A DNA stretch of 64,000 nucleotides, taken from NCBI GenBank assembly GCA_002118135.1, contig BDIU01000275.1, positions 168 through 64,167 of the forward strand, read 5' to 3'. Numbering within the stretch: position 1 is the stretch's first letter; every line of letters begins with the position of its first letter. The position numbers were made by a program, and so were the translations under genes. This document shows, one piece after another, positions 11,564 through 24,352 of this stretch. The notes under the pieces were generated by a model. That model did no database searches and was not told the DNA's origin. It was given only the letters and a program-made list of their open reading frames with translations. This DNA is from Trebouxia sp. TZW2008. Lineage: Eukaryota > Chlorophyta > Trebouxiophyceae > Trebouxiales > Trebouxiaceae.

Positions 11564-14489
11564 ATGTGTGAGGAAATAGACAGGCAGGTTCTGCGGAAGT
11601 ATGATATCGAGTCCAAGCTTGGCAAAGGGGTAAGATTCGACCACATGCTGTCAATATCAAATCTTTCTAGAATTTCAACCATATGGTCATCTGAGCATTG
11701 GTTTTGCAGGCATATGGCATAGTGTGGAAAGCGATAGACAAGAAGACCCATCAGACTATCGCACTGAAGAAAATCTTTGATGCCTTCCAAAACTCCACAG
11801 ATGCCCAGGTAAGCTTGCACACATTCAATGCAACACAAGCATCAGGCACACACAGGCAAAAGCGCTTGCATGCTTAATGACTGGCGACACAGCACAAATT
11901 TAGGCTTGATGCATTGTGACCTGTGCTGTGTTCCTCGCAGAGGACCTTCCGGGAGATCATGTTTCTGCAAGAGCTTGGCTCACACGAAAACATCATCAGG
12001 TACTGTCAGGCTTGGCATATTAGCTGTTTAACTGCAGCACATCTTTGCCCTACCTTTGCCCAACCTTTGCTGCGCCGGCAGACAACCAACTCAAGCTGTT
12101 GAATGTTTTGCAGATTGCAGAACGTGCTCAAAGCTGAGAATGACAAAGACATCTACTTGATATTTGACTACATGGAGACAGATTTGCATGCTGTGATACG
12201 AGCCAACATTTTGGAGGACATTCACAAGTCATACATCATGTATCAGCTGTTCAGGGCGCTGAAGTACATGCACTCAGCAGATCTGCTGCATAGAGATATC
12301 AAGGTGAGCTCGCCTGAATTACAAGAGATGCTGTACATTGACTCCCATTCACATGCCTTTGCACAAGCACAAACGGTTGCGCATGATGCTGCATCTCGTC
12401 CCAGGCTGAGTTTAGCAGACTATATAATTGGTTGCAGTCCTGCAGAGCCATGTACTTACACCTTGAGCATGAGCAAGCCTCCTGTCATAGCCAAAATTTG
12501 CGTGCTCACGCATGGCGGATTGCATATGCTCAATTGACTGACATATGTACTGTATGTGCTACAGCCCAGTAATCTGTTGTTGAACAGCGAGTGCTTGGTC
12601 AAGCTGGCAGACTTTGGGCTGGCTAGGTCTGTTGCTCAGCTCAGAACAGAGCTCAATCCTAGCTGCATCCTCACAGACTATGTTGCAACGCGGTGGTACC
12701 GTGCTCCAGAGATCTTGCTAGGCTCTGCCAAATACACTACTGGAGTGGACATGTGGTCAAGCGGTAAGCCCAAGCTGAGCAATCTGCACCTGCAGGGCGT
12801 TGATAAGCTTCTGCATCAGATCATGGCAGATGCAGCTCTATTGCAGAGGGTCGTGCTCAACACTTGCAAGATGCCATCCTTGCATGCAGGCTCCAGCCAA
12901 ATGCAAAATGCTATGACTGTGCATGCAATTATGCATTATACAAAGCTTCATGATGCTGTGCCAAGTGCAAAACAAAATACCTTGATTCTTTGCCTCATGT
13001 GCAGCAAATTTGTGCTGCTGAGTCTTAAGCAAGCATTATGTGCAAAAGTGCAGCACCAGCTGACTTAATATAAGCTTAGGGACCCCAAAGCTGTGTCTGC
13101 AATGCAGGGTGCATATTGGGGGAGCTGCTGGGTGGCAAGCCCATGTTCCCTGGGGCCTCCACCATGAACCAGCTGGACAAGGTCGTTGAGGTTACAGGTA
13201 ACTTCATGGCATCACAGCTTACCTCAAGCTTTTCACCTCGCTTTGCATTACTATACATGACATTGCTCTAAGTTTTGCAGTGCTGCTGCACAGCTGACAG
13301 CGCTTGATGCAAGCAGTGAAAGAGGTCAAACGTGTGCAATACTTTGTTGCATGTCGTAGCCCAATCCTGCAAGCTGGCATACAAATGCAATCATACGTAC
13401 AAGCTTCACTCCAATATTGCATATTCTTCCTTCCTTTTGCTGGCCAGCTCAGCAACAGGTATGCAACAGAACAGATGCTGGGAGCTCAACTAGTACTGCA
13501 GAGGCAATCAACTGTCCTCGACATTGGCATCTGCTGTATATACGTCAAAAATGCTGCAAACCCTCATATGTCAGAAATCTGTGTTTTACGCTGTTTGCAA
13601 GAATTCAGCAGAATCGACTACAGTAGGGTAGTTGCTGCCAGTCAGCTGTGCGCACATGAAGAGGTCCTGCTTCATCATCTTGTCTCTCAGCCTGCTTAGC
13701 AGCATCTTGAACCATAAGCTACTCAATGACAGGCATATCCGCCATTGACAAATGGCCATCTTAGCAAGTCCTTCAAGATGCATTGCAGCAACAAGCTATG
13801 CTGCATGCAGGTGTCCCATCGCCTGAAGACATCGAGGCTGTACACTCTCAGTATGCTAAGACCATGATGGAGACGATGCTGCGGCCCAACTGTGATCCCA
13901 ACAAGCTGCAGCGCATGTACCCCCATGCATCAGCAGACGCACTGGACCTCATGCAGAAGCTGCTGCAGTTCAACCCTGACAAGCGGCTGACTGCTGAGGA
14001 AGCTTTGCAGCACCCATATGTGGCGCAGTTCCATAACCCTGATGATGAGCCTGTTGCGGCAGGACCCATCACCATCTCTGTTGATGACAACAAGAAGGTA
14101 CTGGCGCAAAAGTCCCCTTCAACAAATGCCTGATACTGTTTGGCATGCAAATTGTTTGAGGCAGTCCTGATGTTGCCCATGTGCTTCACCTCTGCACACG
14201 TCAGAACAAACTGTGATTGTTCAAACTTTACCACTGTCACTTGTTTGATAAATGGCAAGACAACAGACTTGTAGAAGTAGCTGTTCTTATTGGCATGTTC
14301 GAGGTGTTTGTGGCTGTGCAGATATCCATGCTTGAATACCGAGACAAGCTGTACAATGAGATCTTGAAGCGCAAGAAAGAGCAGCGAAGACTAATGAAGG
14401 GCAGGGAAAGAGAACCAGGGACTACCAGCAGCAGCAGGACGCGTTCCACCAGGCATGCCCGGCATAGCGACGGTAGCCGTTACAGATAG
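11564..14489 (+). CDS. MAPK15: MAP kinase, MAPK15/ERK7 type, TDY activation loop
   Basis: A serine/threonine kinase. Members of this class act at cilia/centrosomes and in autophagy in other eukaryotes. Eight exons join in frame: 11564-11629, 11710-11808, 11941-11999, 12114-12303, 12565-12763, 13108-13197, 13811-14097 and 14322-14489. They give 385 residues. Seen in order: glycine loop [21 protein letters not shown] lysine, catalytic HRDIKPSN, DFGLA, activation loop [27 protein letters not shown], and [38 protein letters not shown] is typical of ERK7/8. Animal ERK7/8 carry TEY, whereas this has TDY. WSSG replaces the usual WS-hydrophobic-G. The tail is basic and Ser/Arg-rich and short compared with animal MAPK15. 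A TGTAA, the usual green-algal polyadenylation signal, lies at 14610-14614. Alternative: another MAPK subgroup with TDY. Confidence 0.93.
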
Positions 14490-15071
14490 CAGCATATGTA
14501 TTGCACTCTGCATTTCACCGCTCAAGTGATTTCGTTTTCCTGTTTGTCAGCAGCTCCAAGCGTTGTATATTTGATCTGTTGCTCTAGTTTGCAAAGTGCT
14601 TGGGTCCTGTGTAACATGCAAATGGACGTGCTTGCACAGCATGATTTCGAGCAGCATATATTGTCAAGCACTGTCCGAGATGACAATCCCGAAAACCTTT
14701 TGCTTCAAAGCTGAGCAATCCTAAAGAAAGACCAAAATGCAAGCTATGCACCAGCAGTTACACACTCACGAGTACCACCAACATCTGGCACATCAGGAAG
14801 GTTGGTCACTGCAGAGCGTACATGTTTTTCGTTGCCTGACATCGCTGCATGAACCAGTCAGGCATGTGTCATGTTGAGTCATATGGTAATGCAGGACTCT
14901 TAAGCTGCATGTATATTGGTGACATTTACCTTGCAACCCCAGAAACTTTGAAGCATTACAAGCCATGAACGAAATTATGCAAAGCAACGCAAAGCATCTG
15001 CAGTTGCAGTAACAAAAGGAAATTCCTTTCAGTATGTATAGAGTGAAATTATGATCTATGGCCTTGATACG
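14490..15071. other. Convergent 3' region, MAP kinase / TAF11
   Basis: Two genes end towards each other here. It should hold both 3' UTRs. No further gene was seen. Confidence 0.5.
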
Positions 15072-16045
15072 CTACAGCCTCAGCTTTTTGTTTGCTGTCT
15101 GATGTGGGACCTTTCCAGATAGGTGGAGCTGCTGGTAAGCCATGCGATAGTGTATGGGCTGCAAGGGGGCCCTCTCTCCGTGCTCATGGGCAATTAGGGA
15201 TGCTGCACCATCAGCAGCACTTCAAACAGACCCATAGGCTAGCAAACTGTTAGCAGTGCAATGTTCACCTGTCTCTACAATCTCACCCACATAGACCTTT
15301 GCCAACCCACGGACTACTGTCACCATGTTCTTGCCAACATTGTGCCCACAGATGGCTTGTAAAGCCTGCTCAACACGACAACTGTTGAAGGTACCAACTG
15401 CAGGAATGCGCACTCTCAACATGCCTTTCGCACCCTCTTCAAGTTTGCACCATTGAGTCCAGAACGCCGATAGGTCTCATACCTATCTATCTGTTCGTCA
15501 GTCATCAGGCCCATGATGATTCTGCAGGGCATTCAGAAAACAAGGCTCTGCAGGTGAAAAGCTATTCCTAGCAAACACGCAACAACAGTTCGCTGCTCAA
15601 TGATAGAAGTGGCTTTTGGTCCTCTGTACAACGTGACAATTTCAGAAGTCATGCCTGGTACGGTCGTCATCTTCACGTTTGATGTTGTTGTCCTGCTCCT
15701 GATCTTGCTCTGCAGCGCTTTCCTGTTCAGCGTCTTGTTCAGCCGGTACAGAATCTATCTGTTCTGGTCCACTTCTGTCTGCCTCGTCTGCACGCAGCAG
15801 GATCAGGATCAAGGTGTGGTTACGGTGTCGGAAAGCCGGCACGCTGCTGCCAGCGATCTTGACGTGCCTTCGGCAGTTGTGGCAGGTCCAGGCGCGACGT
15901 CGTCGTTCGCATCCTCATCTTCGTCTGCAAACAATGCGGCGCCAAGAGCATCATCTTCGTCGTCATCATCGTCGTTCTGTGTGCTACTAACAGCGCGTTG
16001 ACTTTCGTCGAGTGCTTCTGAGTGACTTGCAGATGCTTCACTCAT
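15072..16045 (-). CDS. TAF11: TFIID subunit TAF11
   Basis: A histone-fold subunit of the general transcription factor TFIID, which pairs with TAF13. The last three exons are clear and in phase: 15521-15434 (MTDEQIDRYETYRRSGLNGA), 15365-15269 (ALQAICGHNVGKNM, then AKVYVGEIVET) and 15202-15072 (ASLIAHEHGERAPLQPIHYR, then the final helix and stop). These match the conserved TAF11 C-terminal histone fold. Upstream, a start at 16045 opens an Asp/Glu-rich leader (SSTQNDDDDDEDDALGA). A second acidic segment lies near 15803-15645 (SVPAEQDAEQESAAEQDQEQ). The joins exon 1-2 and exon 2-3 are not solved: frames require introns near 15810 and 15640 whose donors are non-standard. Acidic N-termini are usual in TAF11. 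It shares a 317-bp divergent promoter with the RGG gene. Confidence 0.88.
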
Positions 16046-16362
16046 CTACGAGAACTGCCGCATCCCCCGGGTCGTCGAAGTACATGCGCAGAATGAGTTC
16101 TGCGCTGCGTTGCCTTGCATTTGCGTTCGACGAGCACGGGCTGTTGTCTGAGTGAGAGTCGAGCCAGACCGTGCTCACAGGAGGTCAAGAAGAAGAATGA
16201 CACAGAGCACAGAAGCAAAGGCAAAGCGATAGCGACGAAAGCCTTTGCTGCCGACAGCTTTGCGGCAAAAGTGAACCCTTGCGAGCGCTTCTCGACCTGC
16301 TGTTTTAGCCCTACACGTACCTGATGCATCGACGTTGTATTTATTGAGTTGATTACCCAAGC
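16046..16362. promoter_or_regulatory. Divergent promoter region, TAF11 / RGG-protein gene
   Basis: 317 bp lie between two start codons in opposite directions, the shortest divergent spacer in the window, so the promoters probably overlap. No specific element was identified. Confidence 0.55.
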
Positions 16363-19300
16363 ATGGCCGACGTGGCGTCGCAGCCCCCAGGCGAAAGCCC
16401 GTCCGATGCGCAGGCAGCCGCGGCTGCTAGGAAAGCTAGGCGCAAAAAGACACGCTGGGGTGCAGATGTAGAACCTGCTCAGGAAAACAAAGACGTAGCA
16501 CAGGCAGGCAGCACTGAGATCCCTACAGTTTCTGGGCCTGCTGTTTCGGCCAATGCCCCACTACAGCAGGAGATTAGCGGTCTCAAGTTGAACTCCTCTG
16601 TGCCGTCAGGGACGCCAGGGGACAGCCAGCCTTTCAGTGCCTCAGCTGCTGGACAAGCTGCAACAATACCTACGTCAGCTAGCGATGGAGCTGCTGCAGC
16701 TGCATCAGCACTCCCTCCATGGTGAGCTGCTGCAGCAATTTACATGCTAAAAAGATTTGCTGTCAAAATGTTCCGCAGCTGGCGCCTGGTGTCCTCCCTC
16801 TGTCGTCAGCTTTGACTCAGCCTGATGTTGCACGCTGCAGGTCAGCCGGAGCGCAGGACACACAGGCTAATGGAGCTGCTGAGGGTGATGTTTTGCCTGG
16901 TCCTCCTCCAAAGCCACAGCCATGGGGCCCTGCAGCTCTTGCCAGCGGTGCTCATGCAGTACACCCTGGTGCACCATATCCCGCTTATGGTGCTGAGTAT
17001 TATTTTCAACATCCTGGAGGATATGCAGCTCCACATTTACACCCACCAGCCGCAGCTGCTTTGCCTGCAGCAGAAGATGACAGGTCAGCCATACATCAGG
17101 CCCTGTGATCTCACTTGCATCTATGTGATCTCAGGTATATCCCTCCTATCTGTACTTCTGCAAATGGAAGTGTTTGTTGAATCTTTTTCTACAGAGTGCA
17201 CAGTACTGATACTTGCTCATGTGTGTAACTGTCATGTGAAAGCGCAAGGAAGCAGCAATCAGACACCAGCTAGGCAGCGCCATGCATCGCAGATTTTAGA
17301 CAAACCCTGAAGTGGCAATGAATATAATCTCCTGCTGATCATCAAGCCTGCTTCAAATGGCAGAGATACGTCCTGGCTGTGCACAGAGCACAAAATACAG
17401 CTCAAGCCATCCTCCACACAAACTTGAATTACGTTGTCAGTAGTGTGTACCTTGTAGTATGAAGAGCATTGCAGCAGTGATGCTTTTTTAACATGCTTGT
17501 GCAGCAATTCCTCCACTTCAGGTGGTATGCTTATGTTCACAAACATGTGGTCAATCATGCACAATGATGATGCCTTCATACACCATCTGAATGGGCGAGG
17601 TCTTTCCTATACTGCTCATCAGTCAAAGGCTCTTGGCCCCAAAGCAGTAAAGGACTGCTTTAGACTCACCAGTTATGCATTGACAAGCTCAACAGATGCT
17701 GCAATCTTCTGACTCTGCGACAAAATCAGCCAAAACTTCTTGCAATTCTGGCTTTGATCAATGCATGATGGCGCATGTTATGAAGCATGTTCTGGTAAAG
17801 CAGACGGTGACTGGGTGCTTTTGTAGCAAACAGTTTTGCAATCTCAACATCAGTTTGACCCAATGAAGACTCGATCTTATATCCGTGCTGATGTCAGCTC
17901 AGTTGCAAGTGTGCAACTACACTCTGACTCTTACATGCTCAACAACAAAGGCACACTTGACAATTGTGACCACACTCAATCCAGACAGCTCAGCCTGTCG
18001 TGCAACAAAGCCAGTCTTGCTGTGCTGCGGATGTGCAGGGCTGCAGGCCATTTCGCTGTGCTTCTGTAGTTTTGCTTTCACCAAATCATCAGCCTCATTT
18101 CCTGCTCCTGCTGACCCAAAAGGCAGCCGCACGCAGCCTTTGTCATCATGTGGCGCTTCATGCTGCGCTGTATGTCATTCTGCTGTGCTTCAGGCCTCCT
18201 GGTGTAGATGGGGAAGATGCTGAGGACGGCCCCCCAGGTGCTGAGCCCACCCCTGCACCTGCTGCTGCTGCAGCTGCCTCCCCAGCTGCTGTGCCGCCTG
18301 CTGGGGCCTTGCCAGGTGAGACCTGACAGCTTCTTCTGATGCGTATGTCAAGCATTCAGCAAAGCAGCCTCACGCCTGTCTCAGGTCAGCTTGCCTAACC
18401 AGGCGCTAACACAGGTAGCTTTCACCAATGTCTAAAGTTTTTGGGTATTGTTTCAGACTGATACAAATGCCTTTGGGTGTTGTTGCAGACTGATCAACAT
18501 GCATCGCTTTTGTGCAGCACCAGCCAGGCATGTATTACATGTTGTCCGTGACTGATGACAGAAACATCAGAAGGGTCAATAAGCATATATAGTTGATGGC
18601 CTGTTTGCTGCAGCTATAGAAGAACCACCAAGTCATAATTGCGCTACAGATTTTGCTTTGCAGTGAGTACATGACATGTTTCAGGATCCAAGCAATGCAG
18701 CAAGACAACAAACATCTGTTGCTCTGCTTGGCATTTGTAACAAGTCACGTGTACACTGCAGGCAAGAGAGTGCTACATATTCCATGACTACCAAACTATG
18801 TAGAAATTGCAGTGATTCTCTTCCAGCATGCAGCAAAAATATTGCACCAAAGAACATAAGAGTTATCAACTCACCTGCTCAGCTTTCACTCAGTATTGCT
18901 GATCAGTGTTGCCTCATGTGGTCAGGTACACCAGGCAGTCTTGCTGGCGCATCAGCCACTGCATCTCAGGCAGAGTCTCAGCTGCCAGGCCCCCCTGCTG
19001 CCCACCCTCACCCCCACCCTGCCACAGCACCCCCCTCCTTCCCCACCACCTCAGCCCCAGGGTCAGCGCCCTACCCCTCACCCCAAGCAGCAGCCGCCCC
19101 CTACCCTCAGCCTTACCCCCACCCCTACCCCCACCCCCAGTACCCATATCATGCGCCTGCTGAAGCAGCAGAGGCAGAACCTGGGCCCCCAGGGGCAGAA
19201 GAAGAGCCTCAGGCCCCAGGCACAGAGGGAGAGGGTCAGGCTGCCAACCCCTATGGGTACCCAGATGGGTACATTGACCCTGCGTACGCTTACCAGTACG

Positions 19301-22300
19301 GTAGCTACACAGACCCACAGACAGGCTACACCTACCCATACGACCCACAGCATGCATATGGGTATGACCAGAGCTACTATGGCTACGCACAGTACGCACA
19401 GACAGCTGAGGGCCAGGGGACCGAGGACAACCCCCCTGGCGCCCCAACAGGGGACCCCGGCCCTCCAGCAGGCTCACCTAAGAAGGAAACCAGGGCAGAA
19501 GCTGACGGCAAGCCCTCCAAGCCTCTGCCGCCAGTCGTTCAAGTGAAGCTGCCAAAGCAGTACTACGAGAAGATGCAGGCCAAGAAGCGTGAAGAAGAGG
19601 AGCGCCGCCAGCAGCAGATCGCCCAGCAGGCAGCTCAGGCTGAGGCCAGGCGCAAGGCAGCTGCTGAGGAAGCAGAGGCAGCAGCTGCTCGCCGTGCACA
19701 GCTCGTGGAAGCCAATGGCAATGCTGCAGAACAGGAAACAGCTTTTAAAGACTTAGATCCTGAAGACCAGCTGCTTGCTGCGTCCACTCCAGCAGAGATC
19801 AGGGCGGCCAGAAGAGCCATCAGGGCAAAAGAAGAAGCACAGAAGAAGGCGGCAGAGGCAGAGAGGCGTGCTGCTATGCCCCAGCCTGATGTACGGGATG
19901 ATGAGATGAGGGATGCAGATAGGGATGCTCCCATGCAGCATGAGAGAAAACGCCGCACCAAGAGCAGGTGAGTTCAGCTTTTGCCCTTGCCTGCTGTGTT
20001 GACATCCATGTCAGCAGAGCGCCTCATGCCTGTCCCCTGTTTGGTATGGTCCAGATCTCTCAGTGGGGTCACCAGCGTCAATCATCATAGCTCTGAGTGG
20101 CTTTTGCTGCAGTTTCCTTGTGTCCATGTTGCTGTTGGCACCACCTACTTATGACTACGTCATTAACACCATTGCAGCTCACGTCATTGCTGCAGTAGGT
20201 ATTGCACAACATCACTGGTCTTGATGTCGGTCCTCTTGGCTTCCTTTGTAACAAAGGCTGCCCTACAGTCTTGCCAACATGACTTGCAATCACTGCGCTG
20301 CTTCACAGTGGTCTCAAATTGTTGTTGTGCTTTTGAGCAAGTTTCCCAGTGATGGTGGCATGAGAAATCAGGTCACAAAATGTACACAGCAAAGACTGGC
20401 AGCGCTCAACCGCTGCTTAGATTGCCGCACTGCTGGTTGCATTGTGAAGGCACAAGGACCACAGGGACAGTGTGGTCGATATCAAGGCCAACAGCAACTA
20501 GTTGTGTGCATTCAGTGTTGGCTGACTTGAAGTGCTGTGTGCAGGTGGAGGGATGATGATGACAGGGATAGTGAGGTGAATGTGAGAGCCAGCAAAAGGC
20601 GGAGGGCGTCGCCACCCATTGAGGACCGCCCTAGTCGCCTACCTCCTGTGCGGGAACCCTCTGAGTCACCTCCACCCTTCATCAGGGAGCCTCTCATCCA
20701 CAGGTACAGTATTGATCATAGGCTCTATGTTACCTTGACCTTCATCAGTCAGCCCTCACACACAGGCAAAGTGCTCTGAGTTGTGTCCCCTTCATCAGGA
20801 AGCCCCCTCATTCAATAATACACAAATTTGCTGACTCTGAGCTGCATCCCCCTTCATCAGGGAGCCCCTGACTCACAGCTACAGTGTATATGCAGGCTTA
20901 GATACACGCTCATGTATAGGTATTGTGCATATACAGGCTCGTTTGCTGCAGTTGTGTGCAAGCTATGCAAGTTGCCTCTTTGTCTTGCTGGTCAGCTTTA
21001 CAGACACGCTGTGTACAAGGTCCAGGTATGTCCTTGTGCAAATGCTGCTGCCACAACTTGACTTTGTAGCATACTGGAACAATTGTGAGCAACAGTATCT
21101 GCAGCATCTGAAGATGCATGGATTTGCTGCCCAAGGTGCCAAGCGTTTGTTGCTGTAGTAGAAGCTTTGGTGGGCATCATTTTGAAATCAAGCTGTCTGC
21201 CAATTGGAAGCACAGGCATGCCAGACCATTGCTCACCAGCCATGCTGCATCTTTCTTACATGTATTGATGGTACTTTGCTGCTTCTTCAAGACCCCCATC
21301 TGCAGTGTAGTTAGTGTAGATACGCGCATGTTACTCTGTTGCTCTGTTGCCATCATACACTCAAGCAATCTTTGACCTGGGGATAAGAATACTCACCCAG
21401 ACGATCTCAACTTGAGGCCCTGTTCACTCAAGACTGTTGCTTTACCCATGCAGCAGTAGAGCCATAGCTCTCAGAAGTACAGCCAGCAGCATCCTTGGGT
21501 CTGCCAAGGATGGGTCTCCACCCTCGGCTGACACAGTACTGTTGCTGGCTGTGCTGCAGAGAACTACAGCTGTCTGTATTGACCCCTGTTGTTGCTAATC
21601 TGCATGGTACAAAGGCTGGAGGGTGTTGTGACAACATAGTGACTGACGCCATGAGGGCTGCGTCCATCTATAACAATGGCCAATGAGCCAGCGCACCTGA
21701 AGTGTTGACACCCACAATGCTCACAGTGGGGTAGTGGAAGAACGGACAAGGAGTCGCTTGCGTTGAGCTTATACAACTTGCAGGCTGATGAGGGCTTGGC
21801 ACAGGTCCCCACCCAGGCAGCAGGCAGGGAGCCTTCACCTGAGCATATCAGTATTGGAATCAGGGAGCAGCGGGGCTACCGTGTGCACAGTATCATTCAC
21901 GACTATGACAACATGAGGGTCGACAAGATGTGCACTATTGCAGATCTCCACCCAGGCGGCGGGCACCAGGCAGGGAGCCTTCACCTGATCGTATCAGGAT
22001 CCGCAAGCCCAGGGGTTACCGGGTGCGCAGGAGCCCCTCCCTGTCCCCCTCTCCCGCCCGCTACACCCCTCAGCCCCCTCAGGAGCATGAGCCCCAGCCT
22101 CTTCCCAAGCCACAGCCTACAGGTACTTATCTGAGTCATAGCATAAGCATAATGCTGCGATATGTGGACAAGTTGTATCTACAGGTGCTCAGCTCACTTG
22201 TGACATACCCATATGGGCAGGTTTGGGATGTCTACGCGGTCAGGCGTCATGTTAAGAGCCTGTGCGAGCAGAAGCAGCTAGGGCTTGCTGCTAAGTCTGT

Positions 22301-24352
22301 GCTGTCAGGTATCATGACAGGAGCCTGTGTCAGCAGAAGCAGCTAGTGGCTGCTCTAGGAGCATCAAGCAGCAGGATGCTGTAAGGAGATCAACTTGAGC
22401 TGCATGCATGCTCATCTCTGGCCAGCATGAGCAGTGCAGTATGACCCTGCCAAGCAGATATTTAAGCCATCATGGTTTGTTGCTGACAGTTGTACATGTG
22501 GCAAAGGGCCAGGACTTTGTCAAGTTGTCCATCATTTGCTGCACCTCCTGCTTGGCAGCTTGGCGTCAGGCGCACGGCTACAGCGTCTGCACCTGGCTCA
22601 GCGTATGTATGCCATTCATCCCACGTCAGCATGGCGCTACGACAACAATAAGATATGGTCTGTGTGCGCTGCTGCATGCACAATCTTGCGTAGAACATCT
22701 GAAGAGCCAACTCTTGTGCCTGGTTCATGATGGTTGCAGGGGCTCTGCTGGTTTTACCACTGTCTAGAGCACCTGCTGCATGTCATTGACCAGGCACAAG
22801 AGGCAGCTCTGCAGCTCTGTTCAAACTGGTGTCTGCAGAAAGGCATGCACAGTGCGTGCTGCTAGGACGGTGAAGCTGTAGACGGTTGCTGTGAGCATTG
22901 CATTGCTGCCAATTCACACTGAATGCTTGCCATGCTCGTGCCGAAGAAGAGAAGGCGGCAGCAGAGGCAGAGGCAGCAGTGGCTGCCAGAGAGGCAACTC
23001 CAGAGGTTTCTGAGGAGGGTGAAATCCCAGTGGACGCAGAAGAGATGGAAGAGCTGCAGTCCAAGGCGCAGCAGCAGGCTGCCAGCAAACCCCCCCAGGC
23101 CCAGACCCACAACCCCTCTCGCAGGCAGGCTGCTGATCGGGGCCGTGAGAGGGGTGCTGACAGGGACCGAGGGGTTCCAAGCAGAGACAGGCAAGCCCCT
23201 CAATGCTGAACGCCTCTGTTACTTTCTGTCTACAATGTCGCCTGAGTCTGTAGCACGTGCTTGGTGACTTGTGTAAGGCCAGGCCCCTCCCGCACCAACA
23301 AAGTCTTTGTTGAGTACATTTACCACAGGGTTTAGGCAGTACCCCAGCTGCTGCAGTTGCAATGACTGTTGCTTTGAATTGAACCCTTCTGCTTGTTCTT
23401 GCATGCAAACCTCATCAAGACAGGCAATGCCTCCCATAACATACCGATGGTCAGCACAGATGCACCTACCCTGTCATTTCATGCTTTGCTTACCAAGGTC
23501 GTGCTTGGCCAATGCATGCAATGCATGGGTGCTGTGCACGCCCGGCAACCTTGTGTTTTGCCAACCAAGCCGCTGCAGGTTTCAGCTTTCCGCCATGCAG
23601 GTGCTTTGGTGGCAGAGGAGAGAGGGTCACTTGCAGACACAGCGGCAGAGGTCATGGCAACAATAACCTTGACTGTGACAGTAGGTTTGACTTTGTGCTT
23701 GCTACGGCGCTGCACTCAGACCTTTTGCACTGTGCAGATTTTCTGGTGGCAGAGGAGAGAGAGGCAACCACAGAAACAGCAGCAGAGCTCATGGCAACAA
23801 CAACCTAAACTGTGACAATAGGGTCGACTTTGTGCTTGCTACGGCGCTGCATGCAGACCATTTGCACTGTGCAGGTTTTCTGGTGGCAGAGGAGAGAGAG
23901 GCAACTGCAGACACAGCGGCAGAGGTCATGGCAACAAACCTTGACTGTGACACTAAGAGTAACTTTGTGCTTGCTAAGACGCTGCACTCAGACCGTTTGC
24001 ACTGTGCAGGGTTTCTGGTGGCAGAGGAGAGAGAGGCAACCGCAGAAACAGCGGCAGAGGTCGTGGCAACAACAATTTTGAACGTGACAACAGGGGTGGC
24101 TATGACAGGCCCAACAGGCCCCGTGACAACTACATCAGACCCCCACCTGGCTTGGTTCCACCAGGCTATGGCCATGTGCAACAGTCGCAGCAGTACGATG
24201 AGTATGAGGACTACAATGAGGGTGGTTCATATGAGGAAAATATATATGCACCACAAGCATATGATGCACCCTATGGCGTTTATGGCTCTGCCTTAGGCAC
24301 TGCTGCTGGCTCTGGCGGGGTATATGGCCAGTACAGCTCGTATATGGGCTAG
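16363..24352 (+). CDS. Low-complexity RNA-binding-type protein (Q/Y-rich, RS-like, RGG)
   Basis: Not recognised as a named gene. Eight exons join in frame: 16363-16721, 16841-17083, 18194-18315, 18926-19967, 20545-20703, 21944-22122, 22947-23190 and 24010-24352. They give 896 residues. Order: a basic KKTRWGAD motif near residue 30, similar to the N-terminus of splicing factor SF1. Then Ala/Pro-rich and Pro/His/Tyr-rich segments. A Tyr/Gln/Gly-rich prion-like stretch follows (about 345-400). Next comes an Ala/Glu/Lys/Arg coiled-coil-like region (about 450-560), then Arg/Ser-Pro segments (SKRRRASPP, RRSPSLSPSPARY; about 600-700). An acidic stretch precedes a C-terminal RGG-type box (SGGRGERGNRRNSGRGRGNN) and a Gly/Tyr tail. 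No RRM or KH domain was seen. The architecture suggests a spliceosome- or mRNP-associated protein that could condense with RNA. Intron 7 uses a GC donor (ACAG|GCAAGC). Three sets of exon copies lie in its introns. Confidence 0.8.
20680..20890. repeat. Intronic echoes of the end of exon 5
   Basis: TTCATCAGGGAGCC-type sequence occurs at about 20688 (end of exon 5), 20791 and 20852, with spacing of 103 and 61 bp. The second and third copies lie in intron 5 and have lost the CACAG|GT exon end. Confidence 0.75.
21805..22030. repeat. 146-bp duplication of the start of exon 6
   Basis: GCAGGGAGCCTTCACCTGA occurs at 21824 and 21970. The right copy is the used exon (REPSPDR...RGYRV). The left copy keeps an acceptor but carries a 7-bp deletion (CCCAGGCAGCAGG against CCCAGGCGGCGGGCACCAGG) that breaks the frame. 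Confidence 0.8.
23595..24085. repeat. Four tandem copies (137/137/135 bp) of an RGG exon
   Basis: GGTGGCAGAGGAGAGAG starts at 23608, 23745, 23882 and 24017. Each copy has its own upstream acceptor (TGCAG) in the same phase and would encode an SGGRGERG-type peptide. The last copy is the start of the terminal exon. The earlier ones could be optional, mutually exclusive or decayed exons. In the third copy the frame meets a stop after the Gly/Asn run. Confidence 0.9.
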
